Below, in pieces: positions 53,431 to 63,737 of a DNA stretch of 64,000 bases. Origin of the DNA: Phycisphaerae bacterium (GTDB lineage Bacteria; Planctomycetota; Phycisphaerae; Tepidisphaerales; Tepidisphaeraceae). A model generated the notes under the pieces. It searched no databases. It was given only the letters and a program-made list of their open reading frames with translations, and had not been told where the DNA came from. How positions within the stretch are numbered: the first letter of the stretch is position 1; every line of letters begins with the position of its first letter. Made by a program: the position numbers and the translations under genes. The stretch covers positions 58,254 to 122,253 of the forward strand of contig BPJO01000003.1 in NCBI GenBank assembly GCA_026004655.1, in the 5' to 3' direction.

Positions 53431-55650
53431 ATGAGCAATTCGTCGTTGGATTCTTTTCGGGGAAACATCAGTTACAACGCACAGCATTCTCCACTCGGAG
53501 CATTTTTCAGCTTTACTTGCGGACTATTTGGCTCCCGCGGGGGATTTGGTCTGCAAATCGGTTGTCCCGGTAACCAGAACTTATTCATCGGGGTCAAAGA
53601 AGGGAATCGAGACGCCAGAACCCCATTAAAATGCCTGCCTTTTTACGAGGGGGCTTCGTCGGACGAAGCACAAAGGTATGACGTAGAAAATAAATCCTCT
53701 CAACAGGATAAATCGATCCTGATAGCTTATCCCCCCGAGCAAATCGTTCGTCGGTACGGGTGGGCAACAGACGAGTGGGACACGGGGGATTTCCGTTTCA
53801 CCCTCTATTCCCCCTTTTTCCCGGTCCCCGAATCAATGGCAGGAGAGGCGTTTCGTCGGTCCATCATGCCCGCGATCGTGGGGGAATTGATGATCGACAA
53901 TACCCAGGGTGTAACTCCTAAAACGGGTGTCTTTGCGATTTATTTTCCCGATCCCGGCGCAAGACTGTCCGATGATGCCTGCGGTTTTTCCTGGAGAGGA
54001 CAATTAGGCGTCCGCGCGGAACTCATTTCGGATTCACCAACGAACCTCGAGACGGTCATGCGTTGGGCCATCCAAGACGCATTGTGTGACCCAAACCCAC
54101 GACACGGACTAGGAAACACGCCCGGACTTTTTGTAACGATCCCACCCGGTCAAAAGGCCACTATCAAGCTGGCTTTGGGTGTTTATCTGGATCATAAAGT
54201 GACGACCAGACTCGAAGGGCGTTACCTGTATACCCGGGTATTTGGTTCTCTGGAAGACGTGCTTGAGACAGCATTGACACAGTTTAATACCCTCAAACAA
54301 CGTGCTCAGGAACTAGACAAGGAGCTTGCAAGTACCTCGCTGTCTCCGGACCAACAGTGGCTCATAGCGCATTCGACCCGTTCGTATCACGGTAGTACCC
54401 AACTGCTGGATGTGGGGGGAGAACCGTTCTGGATCGTTAATGAAGGGGAATACTGCATGATGAACACCCTGGATCTGTCCGTGGATCAGGTATTCTGGGA
54501 ATTGCGCCAACACCCCTGGCTGGTCCGGAACCTTCTGGACCGGTTCGTACGACATTACAGTTATATCGACTGTATCAAAGTACCGAAAAACGATAAGTTA
54601 AAAGTTGAATACGCGCAACAATCTGGTCAGGACAGTATGGCCGGACCGCGAGTTTTGGGAAGAGTTCTTCCGATGGATGCTTTTGAACTGAAACCCGGCG
54701 GCATCAGCTTCTGCCACGATATGGGTGTTCATAATCAGTTCCATCCGCAGGGACATTCCTCTTACGAACTGCCCAATCTCGTCGGGTGCTTCAGTTATAT
54801 GACCTGCGAAGAGTTGTGTAACTGGGTCTTGTGTGCCGCAAGCTATGTCGCACACACCGGAGACGTCAACTGGACCGAGCAGAATGAATCGACGATCCGT
54901 GCCTGTCTGGAATCTCTCATCAATCGTTCAGGAGAGGCAGGATATGTGATGTATGATTCTAGTCGTTGTCAGACCGGAGCAGAAATTACCACTTATGATT
55001 CGTTGGATCATTCACTGGCTCAGACCCGAAACAACCTTTACATGGCGGTGAAGTGCTGGGCGACTTACCTCGGTCTCGAGTTGTTGCTCAAGCGGATAGG
55101 TCATCCCTCCGCGGACAAGGCCAAAGAACAAGCCAAGCGATGCATGACCCGTATTGTTGCGCAAACAAGACCGGAAGGTATCTTGCCTGCAGTATTTGAA
55201 TCCGATAATCCCGGCTTTCATTCACGTATCCTTCCCGCGATTGAAGGACTGGTATACCCTGCTGAATGGAAAATAGACGTGTCGTCCTACCAACCCTTAT
55301 ATGAAACCCTGAAAAAGCATACCCTGGCCTTATTGAAAGACCCCCAAAAGCGAAATCTTTTCCCCGACGGTGGTATCCGTTTGTCGAGCACCAGCGATAA
55401 CTCTTGGATGAGCAAAATCGCAATTTTTCAATACGTGTGCCGAAAAGTCCTGGGGCTCGATTCAGACCCGGATGTCAAACAATTGCTCCAAAACGCCGAC
55501 GCAGCACACGTGAAATGGATGACCGATGGAGAAAGTGCCTATTGGGCTTGCAGCGACCAGTTCGTCAATGGTGTTGCCAAAGGAAGCAAATACTACCCTC
55601 GGATCGTCACAACCATTCTGTGGATGACCGAATCAAAACAGTCGTCGTAA
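53431..55650 (+). CDS. Glycoside hydrolase family 52-like protein (beta-xylosidase)
   Basis: 739 residues, uninterrupted, no signal peptide. The N-terminus YNAQHSPLGAFFSFTCGLFG, GLQIGCPGNQNLFIGVKEG, RYDVENKSSQQ and WATDEWDTGDFRFTLYSPFFPVP fit GH52 enzymes, which hydrolyse xylo-oligosaccharides by a retaining mechanism. The catalytic region likely includes WIVNEGEYCMMNTLDLSVDQVFWEL (written in pieces: IVNEGEYCMMNTLDLS), whose Glu is the probable nucleophile, and SFCHDMGVHNQF. GH52 is an uncommon family. Intracellular xylo-oligosaccharide cleavage is the likely role. Confidence 0.75.
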   Translation: MSNSSLDSFRGNISYNAQHSPLGAFFSFTCGLFGSRGGFGLQIGCPGNQNLFIGVKEGNRDARTPLKCLPFYEGASSDEAQRYDVENKSSQQDKSILIAYPPEQIVRRYGWATDEWDTGDFRFTLYSPFFPVPESMAGEAFRRSIMPAIVGELMIDNTQGVTPKTGVFAIYFPDPGARLSDDACGFSWRGQLGVRAELISDSPTNLETVMRWAIQDALCDPNPRHGLGNTPGLFVTIPPGQKATIKLALGVYLDHKVTTRLEGRYLYTRVFGSLEDVLETALTQFNTLKQRAQELDKELASTSLSPDQQWLIAHSTRSYHGSTQLLDVGGEPFWIVNEGEYCMMNTLDLSVDQVFWELRQHPWLVRNLLDRFVRHYSYIDCIKVPKNDKLKVEYAQQSGQDSMAGPRVLGRVLPMDAFELKPGGISFCHDMGVHNQFHPQGHSSYELPNLVGCFSYMTCEELCNWVLCAASYVAHTGDVNWTEQNESTIRACLESLINRSGEAGYVMYDSSRCQTGAEITTYDSLDHSLAQTRNNLYMAVKCWATYLGLELLLKRIGHPSADKAKEQAKRCMTRIVAQTRPEGILPAVFESDNPGFHSRILPAIEGLVYPAEWKIDVSSYQPLYETLKKHTLALLKDPQKRNLFPDGGIRLSSTSDNSWMSKIAIFQYVCRKVLGLDSDPDVKQLLQNADAAHVKWMTDGESAYWACSDQFVNGVAKGSKYYPRIVTTILWMTESKQSS

Positions 55651-55704
55651 ACCCGGCTCATATTGGTTTTTATGAATGTGTGAAAATTAGGTCTCCTCGA
55701 TACC

Positions 55705-56859
55705 TTGGCGTATGATACAGTTGTGATCGGATACGGAAAAAAAGTCGTCGTAGCGATGAGTGGTGGGGTGGATAGCTCCGTCGCCGCTGCGCTGTTGAGA
55801 CAGCAGGGGTTTGAAGTCATCGGCTGTTTTATGCGTCTGGGTACCCCTGAAGGGGTAGAAGCTGGATCGGAACAGTGCCGGATCGATCCCTCATCGTCGG
55901 CCACCAAACATAAACAAGGGTGTTGTTCAGTCCTAGATGCCACTGACGCGCGTCGTGTTGCGCAAATGCTCGACATTCCTTTTTATGTTCTGAACTTTCA
56001 GGACGATTTCGGTCGAGTCATTGATTACTTCGTCAGTGAATACAACCGGGGCAGAACGCCGAACCCCTGCGTTCGTTGTAATGACTGGCTGAAGTTTGGT
56101 CGGTTGGCAAAATACGCCCAGGCGGTCGGAGCCGATTACGTGGCTTCGGGACATTATGCCCGGGTCGGCCAGGATCCGGTGACCAGACGCAAAACGCTAC
56201 TAAGGGGTCTGGATCATAAAAAAGACCAGTCTTACGTGCTTTTTGGCATGCCACGCAATCACGTGGAGCACCTTTTACTCCCCATTGGCGAATACCAGAA
56301 GGATCAGGTCCGCAAGATCGCGGAGGAACTCAAACTCCCGGTATTTAACAAACCCGATAGTCAGGAGATCTGTTTTGTTCCCGATCAGGATTATGCGGGA
56401 TTGGTCAAACGCCGTTCGCACGATACGTTTAAAGAAGGACAACTGGTAACGACCACCGGCCAAGTGGTCGGTACACATCAAGGATACCAACACTTTACGA
56501 TAGGCCAGCGGAAAGGCGTCGGTGTGGCGTTTGGACGCCCGATTTATGTCGTCGGAATCGATCCAGCCCAGAACCGGGTGGTCCTGGGTGACAAAGAAGA
56601 TCTGATGAAAAAATCCCTCCTGGCCAAACAGATCAACATTCTTTCCGACCGCCTAACCCTCTCCAGTTCGATGCGATGTCAAGCCAAGATTCGATACAAC
56701 CACACCCCGCAGGATGCGACGATCACCTGGACCGATGTAGATGAGATCCGCGTGACATTCGATCAACCCCAAAGTGCAATCACCCCCGGCCAAGCGGTGG
56801 TCTGCTATGACGGGGACGTGGTGCTAGCAGGGGGGTGGATCGAGTCATCAGACGCTTGA
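55705..56859 (+). CDS. mnmA: tRNA-specific 2-thiouridylase MnmA
   Basis: Thiolates U34 of Lys, Glu and Gln tRNAs. 384 residues. Seen: VVAMSGGVDSSVAAALL (PP-loop), the catalytic-cysteine motif RTPNPCVRCNDWLKF, RGLDHKKDQSYVLFG, and the second cysteine PDSQEICFVPDQDY, then FTIGQRKGVGVAFG. The inserted CCSVLDATDARRVAQ segment is typical of several bacterial groups. TTG 55705 is the longest start; GTG 55723 is an alternative. Confidence 0.94.
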   Translation: MAYDTVVIGYGKKVVVAMSGGVDSSVAAALLRQQGFEVIGCFMRLGTPEGVEAGSEQCRIDPSSSATKHKQGCCSVLDATDARRVAQMLDIPFYVLNFQDDFGRVIDYFVSEYNRGRTPNPCVRCNDWLKFGRLAKYAQAVGADYVASGHYARVGQDPVTRRKTLLRGLDHKKDQSYVLFGMPRNHVEHLLLPIGEYQKDQVRKIAEELKLPVFNKPDSQEICFVPDQDYAGLVKRRSHDTFKEGQLVTTTGQVVGTHQGYQHFTIGQRKGVGVAFGRPIYVVGIDPAQNRVVLGDKEDLMKKSLLAKQINILSDRLTLSSSMRCQAKIRYNHTPQDATITWTDVDEIRVTFDQPQSAITPGQAVVCYDGDVVLAGGWIESSDA

Positions 56860-56911
56860 GACATGAGCATAAATGTCTAAGATCGGTCTTGGGATTTAAG
56901 GACTCGAAGAT

Positions 56912-59530
56912 ATGGCCAACGACAACGCATTCGGTGCAAAATCAACACTTTCCACAAAATCGGGCAATGTAACCTATTACCGGCTTGAAGCCTTGGGCGA
57001 TTTATCCCGTTTACCGGTGAGCATCAAAATCTTGCTCGAAAGTACGCTTCGAAATCATGACAACTTTGTGGTTTCGGACGCGGACGTGCAGAATCTGGTG
57101 AATTATAACGCCAAATCGGTCGGGAATAAGGAAGTTCCGTTCAAAGTGGCGCGAGTCATTCTGCAGGATTTCACGGGCGTTCCTTGCGTGGTGGACCTGG
57201 CAGCGATGCGGGACGCGATGAAAAAAAATGGGGGAGATCCTCAGAAAATTAACCCGCTGGTCCCGGTGGATCTGGTCATCGATCATTCAGTGCAAGTTGA
57301 CGAATATGCCAATCCTTTTGCACTAATCAACAATCAAAAACTCGAGTTTCAAAGAAATATTGAACGGTATGAGTTTTTAAAATGGGGTCAGCGGGCGTTC
57401 AAGAACTTTGGGGTCGTTCCCCCGGGGCGAGGGATCGTGCACCAAGTCAATCTCGAATACCTAGCCAAAGTGGTCTGGGTCAAGGACGGAGTGGCGTTTC
57501 CGGATACGTTGGTCGGGACCGATTCTCATACGACGATGATTAACGGTCTGGGGGTTGTCGGTTGGGGGGTCGGTGGGATTGAGGCCGAGGCTTGCATGCT
57601 CGGTCAACCCATTTATTTGGTCACGCCTGAAGTCGTCGGTTTCAAGTTGACCGGAAGTCTCCGAGAAGGAGCCACCGCGACCGACCTGGTCCTTCGGATC
57701 ACCGAAATGCTCCGAAAAAAAGGTGTTGTGGAAAAGTTCGTGGAGTTTTACGGTCCGGGCCTGGCATCGATGTCCTTGGCCGACCGGGCGACGATTGCGA
57801 ACATGGCGCCGGAATATGGTGCAACGATCGGATTTTTCCCCATCGATGATCAAACGCTTTCGTATCTGCGATTGACCGGACGCGATACCGGTCTGATCGA
57901 TCTGGTAGAACGATACGCCAAAGAACAAGGAATCTGGCGTCAGGACACGGTAACGCCCGTGTTTACAGATACACTTGAACTGGACCTGTCCACGGTCGAA
58001 CCAAGCCTGGCTGGTCCTAAACGCCCACAGGATCGGGTTGAATTGTCTAAAGTGAGGGAAAGTTACGCAGCCAACTTCCCTGATGCGCCTGCACATTCCA
58101 AAACGGTGAAAACAACCCAAGGGATCGATTTATCTCACGGCGATGTCGTCATTGCCGCGATTACCAGTTGCACGAACACGAGTAATCCTTCAGTGATGGT
58201 GGCTGCGGGGTTGTTAGCGAAAAAGGCGGTTGAAAGAGGTCTGTCGGTCAAACCTCATGTCAAAACGTCCTTGGCACCTGGATCGCGTGTGGTCACGGAC
58301 TATTACGAAAAGGCCGGTTTGACCCCATATCTAGAAAAACTCGGTTTTCACACGGTCGGTTACGGTTGCACCACTTGCATCGGTAATTCCGGACCTTTAC
58401 CCGAACATATCGCCGGTGCGATCGATCGGGATTCTCTCGTGGTGGTATCCGTTCTATCCGGAAACCGTAATTTTGAGGGACGGGTCAATCCTTATGTCAA
58501 AGCCAACTACTTGGCCTCTCCACCTTTGGTAGTTGCTTATGCACTAGCCGGAAGTATCGACATTGATTTCACGCAAGACCCGATCGGAACCGACCCTCAA
58601 GGTAATCCGGTAATGCTCAAGGACATCTGGCCGACTCAGCAAGAAGTGAATGACGTGATCGCTTCGAGCATCGAACCGTCCATGTTCATCAACCAATACA
58701 CAGGGGTCGGCGAAAAAAACGAAGACTGGAACAAAATCCCCGTCAAAGGCGGGGAATTGTTTGAATGGAACCCCAAAAGCACCTATATCCAGAATCCGCC
58801 TTTCTTCGAGAACCTCTCGAGCAAAGATTTATCGATCAAACTGATTCAAGGTGCCCGGGTTCTGGTGATGGTGGGGGACAGTGTTACGACCGACCACATT
58901 TCCCCCGCGGGGAACATCAAGAAGGATTCTCCAGCCGGTAGATACCTTCTGGAAAATGGAGTACCCGTTTCCGAGTTCAATCAGTACGGTGCTCGTCGAG
59001 GAGCGGATCAGGTCATGGTTCGGGGTACCTTTGCCAACATCCGACTACGGAACGAGTTGGCACCGGGAACCGAAGGAGGTGTGACCACCAATCTTCTAAC
59101 CGGTCAGGTCGAACCGATTTATGACGCATCCGTAGTATACAAATCCCGAGGTATTCCCCTTTTGGTGATTGCTGGCAAAGATTATGGAATGGGCAGTTCA
59201 CGGGACTGGGCTGCTAAAGGAACCTTCCTGTTGGGAGTTAAAGCAGTCATTGCAGAGAGTTTTGAGCGTATCCACCGAAGCAATCTGGTCGGTATGGGCG
59301 TTTTACCATTGGTGTTCAAACCCGGCCAATCCCGTAAGACTCTGGGGCTGACCGGGCATGAGGTGTATGAAATCGAAATCGACAATACCCTCAAACCCGG
59401 TCAGACCGTTGTTGTCAGGGCTGATAACAAGACATTCGAAACCATCTGCCGAATCGATACACCCGTCGAGCTGGAGTATTATCGAAACGGTGGTATTCTC
59501 CAGACGGTGCTTCGAAAGATGATGTCCTGA
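56912..59530 (+). CDS. acnA: Aconitate hydratase AcnA
   Basis: Isomerises citrate and isocitrate in the TCA cycle (IRP/AcnA type). 872 residues, uninterrupted. Seen: the three cluster-ligand cysteines in [11 protein letters not shown] and [50 protein letters not shown] (pieces: [19 protein letters not shown]), [10 protein letters not shown], and the C-terminal [24 protein letters not shown] precedes the ATG. Pairs functionally with the isocitrate-dehydrogenase-type gene at 12387, though far apart. Confidence 0.97.
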   Translation: MANDNAFGAKSTLSTKSGNVTYYRLEALGDLSRLPVSIKILLESTLRNHDNFVVSDADVQNLVNYNAKSVGNKEVPFKVARVILQDFTGVPCVVDLAAMRDAMKKNGGDPQKINPLVPVDLVIDHSVQVDEYANPFALINNQKLEFQRNIERYEFLKWGQRAFKNFGVVPPGRGIVHQVNLEYLAKVVWVKDGVAFPDTLVGTDSHTTMINGLGVVGWGVGGIEAEACMLGQPIYLVTPEVVGFKLTGSLREGATATDLVLRITEMLRKKGVVEKFVEFYGPGLASMSLADRATIANMAPEYGATIGFFPIDDQTLSYLRLTGRDTGLIDLVERYAKEQGIWRQDTVTPVFTDTLELDLSTVEPSLAGPKRPQDRVELSKVRESYAANFPDAPAHSKTVKTTQGIDLSHGDVVIAAITSCTNTSNPSVMVAAGLLAKKAVERGLSVKPHVKTSLAPGSRVVTDYYEKAGLTPYLEKLGFHTVGYGCTTCIGNSGPLPEHIAGAIDRDSLVVVSVLSGNRNFEGRVNPYVKANYLASPPLVVAYALAGSIDIDFTQDPIGTDPQGNPVMLKDIWPTQQEVNDVIASSIEPSMFINQYTGVGEKNEDWNKIPVKGGELFEWNPKSTYIQNPPFFENLSSKDLSIKLIQGARVLVMVGDSVTTDHISPAGNIKKDSPAGRYLLENGVPVSEFNQYGARRGADQVMVRGTFANIRLRNELAPGTEGGVTTNLLTGQVEPIYDASVVYKSRGIPLLVIAGKDYGMGSSRDWAAKGTFLLGVKAVIAESFERIHRSNLVGMGVLPLVFKPGQSRKTLGLTGHEVYEIEIDNTLKPGQTVVVRADNKTFETICRIDTPVELEYYRNGGILQTVLRKMMS

Positions 59531-59551
59531 TCGTCCATATCAATCCTATGT

Positions 59552-59589
59552 AAAACCCCCATCATTCCGATCGGATTGATGGGGGTTTT
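59552..59589 (+). terminator. Bidirectional-looking terminator after acnA
   Basis: AAAACCCCCATCA pairs with TGATGGGGGTTTT around a 12-base loop, followed by TTTT and C. The A tract on the 5' side also allows termination of the minus-strand gene ending at 59621. Confidence 0.88.
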
Positions 59590-59620
59590 CGTTTGTGAGA
59601 AAACTGCTCAAAACCATTTT

Positions 59621-61186
59621 TCACAGAGGTTGGAGTTGGACTTTGCTGATCATGAAACTCGATGCCGAGATGGGGCGATCCGAACCTCGTGGGACGGGAT
59701 GTTTTCCTCCGACGTTCCGGTAAGGCCCCGTTCGGATCACCAATCGTGAAACTTTTTCAGAAGTCTTTACATAATTTTTTCCTCGACGGATCTCGGACAA
59801 GGGATAACGCTTAGAACCAAAATGAGAAACCAGCTCGATGCAGAGCTGGGAAAGATTTTCCCCTTCTAGATCGACCATGGCCCGGATTCCTCGGGTAGGT
59901 TTGAAGCATCGAGTTAAAGCGACATAGTCGTAAGGGTCTTGGTGGACAATCTGCAAACCCTCTGAATGGTGATTGAGATGATTCCAACGGGGTTTATAAA
60001 CATTCCACCGATCCAGGGAATGAACAGTCGATAGATTCTCATCAATTTGATTGCAAGTTTCATCCGGTTCAACGGGGACAGGTATCCGGCTGACCCAGAT
60101 ATCCTCTTTACTCATGGAATAAACCAACCATAACGCCGAGTCTGAACGTGACTTGTCATCAGACCAGATCGAAACCCCGCGAGTATACTGAGGACCGATA
60201 CTACGATCGTCACCTTCGTATCGTTGGATCGGGAGTTCACCTTGTACAGTGCGCATATTTTGGAACCGGATCCCGTCCGTTCCCGTCACAATGACTAAAG
60301 GCCAACGTTGCCGGACGGATGGGTTATAAACCAGCGCATAACGTCCGTCGGATGTTTTCTGGGTCCAGACTTTGGCTTTTCCGGTAATCAACGTAGATGG
60401 AACCACCGGTGCAGACCATGTTTTACCCCCGTCGTGGGAGATCACGGTGTGTCCCATTTTGCAGATTCCGACGATAGCTCCATCAGGACGAGTAAAAAAT
60501 GAAAACGCTTTTCCGAACACCCATTTACCCGCATTCTCCGGAACATGCCATTTCATGGCCCGGTTCCCGAGCAACCTTCCACGGTCCTGCTGTTCAAGGT
60601 AAACCGTGTCAGCGAGTAATTCTTGACAGGCCAGTTTGAAAGAGGGGTCTCCGGAAGTCTGATAGGTCGGCAAATCAGTCGTCACTTCTCCGGGGTTCTG
60701 TAAGACAAACACCGGACCGAGTGTATGATCGTCATAAACCCGGCGGACCACCAAACCAGCTTTGCGATCCTCGCAGGTTTTGGTTGTGTCGAGACGAAGC
60801 CCCGCGATTATCAGCATCACGTCATTGCGAGCACGATAAAAATACATCCGAAGCGGCGTGGAGATGCCCTGTGGAAACATCTCACGCGGTCTTTCCCATT
60901 CAATACCATCGGATGAAGTACTCAATAACTCGCGGGATGGCCAGACGTCTTCATCCTTCTCACAAGAGTTCCAACCGACATACAACTTTCCGCGCCAAAC
61001 GGCAAGATCCACGTGATGGTGATAAGTCCATCCGCGATCGTCACTTAGTTCAGGAGCATCTCGGGAAGCACGGAAGACCTGATAGCTTTTCACGCCGACC
61101 ACGGGGGGAAGTCCGCCGTCGGATAATTCCGGTATTAAAAGAGACTGTTCAGGCCCCACAACCTCGATCGGATCACCATTGTCCAT
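59621..61186 (-). CDS. Sialidase/neuraminidase-like six-bladed propeller protein
   Basis: 521 residues without a signal peptide. Repeated blade-like segments with Asp-box character: LLSTSSDGIEWERPREM, VISHDGGKTWSAPVV, VTGTDGIRFQN, and the strand blocks LAVWRGKLYVGWN and YALVYNPSVRQRWPLVIV. The exo-alpha-sialidase fold is a reasonable reading, but the catalytic Tyr/Glu and the Arg triad were not identified with certainty. It is next to GH95 and GH127-type genes, so it may act on a plant or algal glycan rather than sialic acid. Confidence 0.6.
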   Translation of the reverse strand: MDNGDPIEVVGPEQSLLIPELSDGGLPPVVGVKSYQVFRASRDAPELSDDRGWTYHHHVDLAVWRGKLYVGWNSCEKDEDVWPSRELLSTSSDGIEWERPREMFPQGISTPLRMYFYRARNDVMLIIAGLRLDTTKTCEDRKAGLVVRRVYDDHTLGPVFVLQNPGEVTTDLPTYQTSGDPSFKLACQELLADTVYLEQQDRGRLLGNRAMKWHVPENAGKWVFGKAFSFFTRPDGAIVGICKMGHTVISHDGGKTWSAPVVPSTLITGKAKVWTQKTSDGRYALVYNPSVRQRWPLVIVTGTDGIRFQNMRTVQGELPIQRYEGDDRSIGPQYTRGVSIWSDDKSRSDSALWLVYSMSKEDIWVSRIPVPVEPDETCNQIDENLSTVHSLDRWNVYKPRWNHLNHHSEGLQIVHQDPYDYVALTRCFKPTRGIRAMVDLEGENLSQLCIELVSHFGSKRYPLSEIRRGKNYVKTSEKVSRLVIRTGPYRNVGGKHPVPRGSDRPISASSFMISKVQLQPL

Positions 61187-61231
61187 GTTTTATGACCTCA
61201 TCGGGATATACCAGAGTAAATCCGGAAACAA

Positions 61232-63703
61232 TTATTCCTGGCGAACGATCGAAAGATCTGAATGAACAATATAACTTTCCCCTTGTTGGGTATTAACGTC
61301 CACGGTTTGATCGCCCAGGCGGATTCGGACCGGTCCACCCAATTTCGATTGAATCCGGGCAGAAACCAGCTTGGATTGTTCCCATTTCAGGTCCACTTCG
61401 AACCCGCCTCGAGCACGCAAACCGGTGACTTCACCCGCAGGCCAAATGTCAGGCAATGCAGGTAGCAGATGAATGATCGGTGTTCGCGTTCCGGGGATCC
61501 GCTGATGACTTTGCACCCATAATTCAGGAAGACCACCGGTTGCGCCGAAATTACCATCTACCTGGAACGGGCCGCATTTATCGAACAAGTTCGGGAATGT
61601 GCGTTTGGAAAGTTGAAGGTAAAGCTGACGAATCGCGAAATTACCGTCATACACTCTTGCCCAAAGCGGAATCCGCCAGGCATAGCTCCATCCGGTTGAT
61701 CCGTCTCCACGCCACTGCAAAAGAACCTTGGCGGCATTGAAAACTCGCGGATCGTCCGGAGTAAACTGCGCACCGGGATACAATCCCCACAAAGGCGACA
61801 TGTGACGGTGGTTGTTATTGGGTACATCCACGTCATCTTGCCATTCCTGTAATTGTCCATGTTTTCCGATCTGATCAGGGACGAGTCGGTCACGGGTTCG
61901 ACGAAGTGTTTCACGCCAGTCTTCATCGATTCCGAGGATTTCGGAAGCTTCGATGGTTGCATCAAAGTTGGCGCGGATCAGCTGCATGTCCATTGCAGGT
62001 CCTGCGTTTAAAGGTCCCTGTTCGGGAGAATGCGACGGGTTCGTCACCAGATATCCGGATTTTGGGTCTTCGATCAGGAAATCGACAAAGAACTCACTCG
62101 CACCTTTGAGGGCAGGATAGGCCCGTTTTGCCAAAAACTCACGGTCTCCTCCGAATAAATAATGCTCCCACATGTGATAAGACAACCAAGCAGCTCCTGT
62201 GGGCCACATTCCGTCGATGTTGTTGATCGGAGCCGTTCCACGCCATTGATCGGTGTTGTGATGGAGAACCCATCCTCGATGAATTCCGTATTGTTCCTTG
62301 GCGGTTCTCGCGCCGGAGACCATCAGATCTTCGGTCATGTCAAACATCGGTTCATGCAGTTCGGCAAGATTGGTCACTTCTGCTGGCCAGTAGTTCATTT
62401 CGAAGTTGATATTGGTGGTGAACTTGCTTTCCCAAGGCGGGTTACGCAGTTCATTCCAGACGCCCTGAAGATTAGCAGGTTCGTCGCCCGGTCGGCTGCA
62501 GGCAATCAGCATGTATCGACCCATCTGAAAATAAAGTGCCGCAAAAGAGGGATCGTCGCGCAATCCCTGAGCAGCATCCGGCAGAGGAGAGGATTGCTGC
62601 TGTGTGGCACGTTCCCAGGCTTTGACTGCGTTCGAAATGCGGTCTAAACGCTGATTGGTCGGTAGTTTGGCCAGATCGGACTCACCAAAATCAACTCGCA
62701 CTCTTCGGAACAGTTGCTGATGATCCTTGATGTGATCCGATTTGACCTGTTCGAACGACAGTTCGGATATTTTTTGAAGTTGTTCGGCGCAGCGTGCTGT
62801 CGGATCAGCACTGGTATCCTGAAAATTGACGTAGTTGGTATGTGCGACAAGGATCAACACCGCAGAATCAGCGTTTTCAACGGTAAGGTCTGTATCCGTG
62901 ACAGAGACGGATCCGCCTTGGGTGTTTACTCGAACGCGAGCTTCAAACTTCATTCCTTCTTCAGGGGGAATGGGTTCTTTGGCGTTATCGGTCACCTGAC
63001 CGAACAGTGCCAGTGTTTGTTCGTCCACTCGTCGGGACTGGCTGCGTTCATGAGGCGAATCGATTTTTAATTTGAAGGAAACTTTCCCGGGTTCAGAAGC
63101 CGTGAACCTGGCGAAAACCGCACCGGCAGGATGGGAAGCCAGTGTCTCACGGGTGTAGGTGACTCCATCGATCTGATAAGTGACCGTCGCGATAGCAGTA
63201 TCTAAATCGAGTTCTCGTCGATAGTTGGAAACGTTTTCGTGCCCGGGGAAACTGAACCGCAGGTCGCCAAAAGGTTGGTAGGCTTTTTGACGAACAGGGT
63301 TGCTTAGAAACCGAGCCCGGACAAGGTCAGCAGCTTCTTCCTGTTTTCCTTCAAAAATCAGTTGTCGGATTTGGGGTAATGCTTCAAGGGCACCGGGTCT
63401 GACATAATCGTGTGGCTTTCCGGTCCAGAGAGTTTCCTCGTTGAACTGGATTCGTTCAACCGCATAGTTGATGGATTCGACCTGTTGTTCAGGTTGTCCC
63501 GGTTGTTCAATTTTTTGGATAGTCCGCTGACCGCCGAAAACCATCGCGCCCATGCGTCCGTTGCCCAACGGGAGTGCTTCTTCCCAGATATTGGCCGGTC
63601 GATCAAAGTAAATTCTTAATTCCCGACGTGCGGACTCTGCATACACCAGACCGGCAAGCATCAAAGTCCCTCCAAAGACAAGTTTTGATAACTTCGATAA
63701 CAT
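61232..63703 (-). CDS. Glycoside hydrolase family 95-like alpha-L-fucosidase, secreted
   Basis: GAGGTG before ATG 63703 supports this start; 823 residues. A signal peptide (LSKLVFGGTLMLAGLVYAES) precedes IYFDRPANIWEEALPLGNGRMGAMVFGG and QRIQFNEETLWTGKPHDY (IQFNEETLWTGKPHDYV in part), both typical of GH95. Further on are TNINFEMNYWPAEVTNLAELHEP and the catalytic-region LQEWQDDVDVPNNNHRHMSPLWGL, then GWSYAWRIPLWARVYDG and VDGNFGATGGLPELWVQSH. GH95 inverting alpha-L-fucosidases cleave fucose (some galactose) from plant or algal polysaccharides. Periplasmic or exported. Confidence 0.85.
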   Translation of the reverse strand: MLSKLSKLVFGGTLMLAGLVYAESARRELRIYFDRPANIWEEALPLGNGRMGAMVFGGQRTIQKIEQPGQPEQQVESINYAVERIQFNEETLWTGKPHDYVRPGALEALPQIRQLIFEGKQEEAADLVRARFLSNPVRQKAYQPFGDLRFSFPGHENVSNYRRELDLDTAIATVTYQIDGVTYTRETLASHPAGAVFARFTASEPGKVSFKLKIDSPHERSQSRRVDEQTLALFGQVTDNAKEPIPPEEGMKFEARVRVNTQGGSVSVTDTDLTVENADSAVLILVAHTNYVNFQDTSADPTARCAEQLQKISELSFEQVKSDHIKDHQQLFRRVRVDFGESDLAKLPTNQRLDRISNAVKAWERATQQQSSPLPDAAQGLRDDPSFAALYFQMGRYMLIACSRPGDEPANLQGVWNELRNPPWESKFTTNINFEMNYWPAEVTNLAELHEPMFDMTEDLMVSGARTAKEQYGIHRGWVLHHNTDQWRGTAPINNIDGMWPTGAAWLSYHMWEHYLFGGDREFLAKRAYPALKGASEFFVDFLIEDPKSGYLVTNPSHSPEQGPLNAGPAMDMQLIRANFDATIEASEILGIDEDWRETLRRTRDRLVPDQIGKHGQLQEWQDDVDVPNNNHRHMSPLWGLYPGAQFTPDDPRVFNAAKVLLQWRGDGSTGWSYAWRIPLWARVYDGNFAIRQLYLQLSKRTFPNLFDKCGPFQVDGNFGATGGLPELWVQSHQRIPGTRTPIIHLLPALPDIWPAGEVTGLRARGGFEVDLKWEQSKLVSARIQSKLGGPVRIRLGDQTVDVNTQQGESYIVHSDLSIVRQE

Positions 63704-63737
63704 GACATCACCTCTACCAGGAACGTTTCGGGGTACT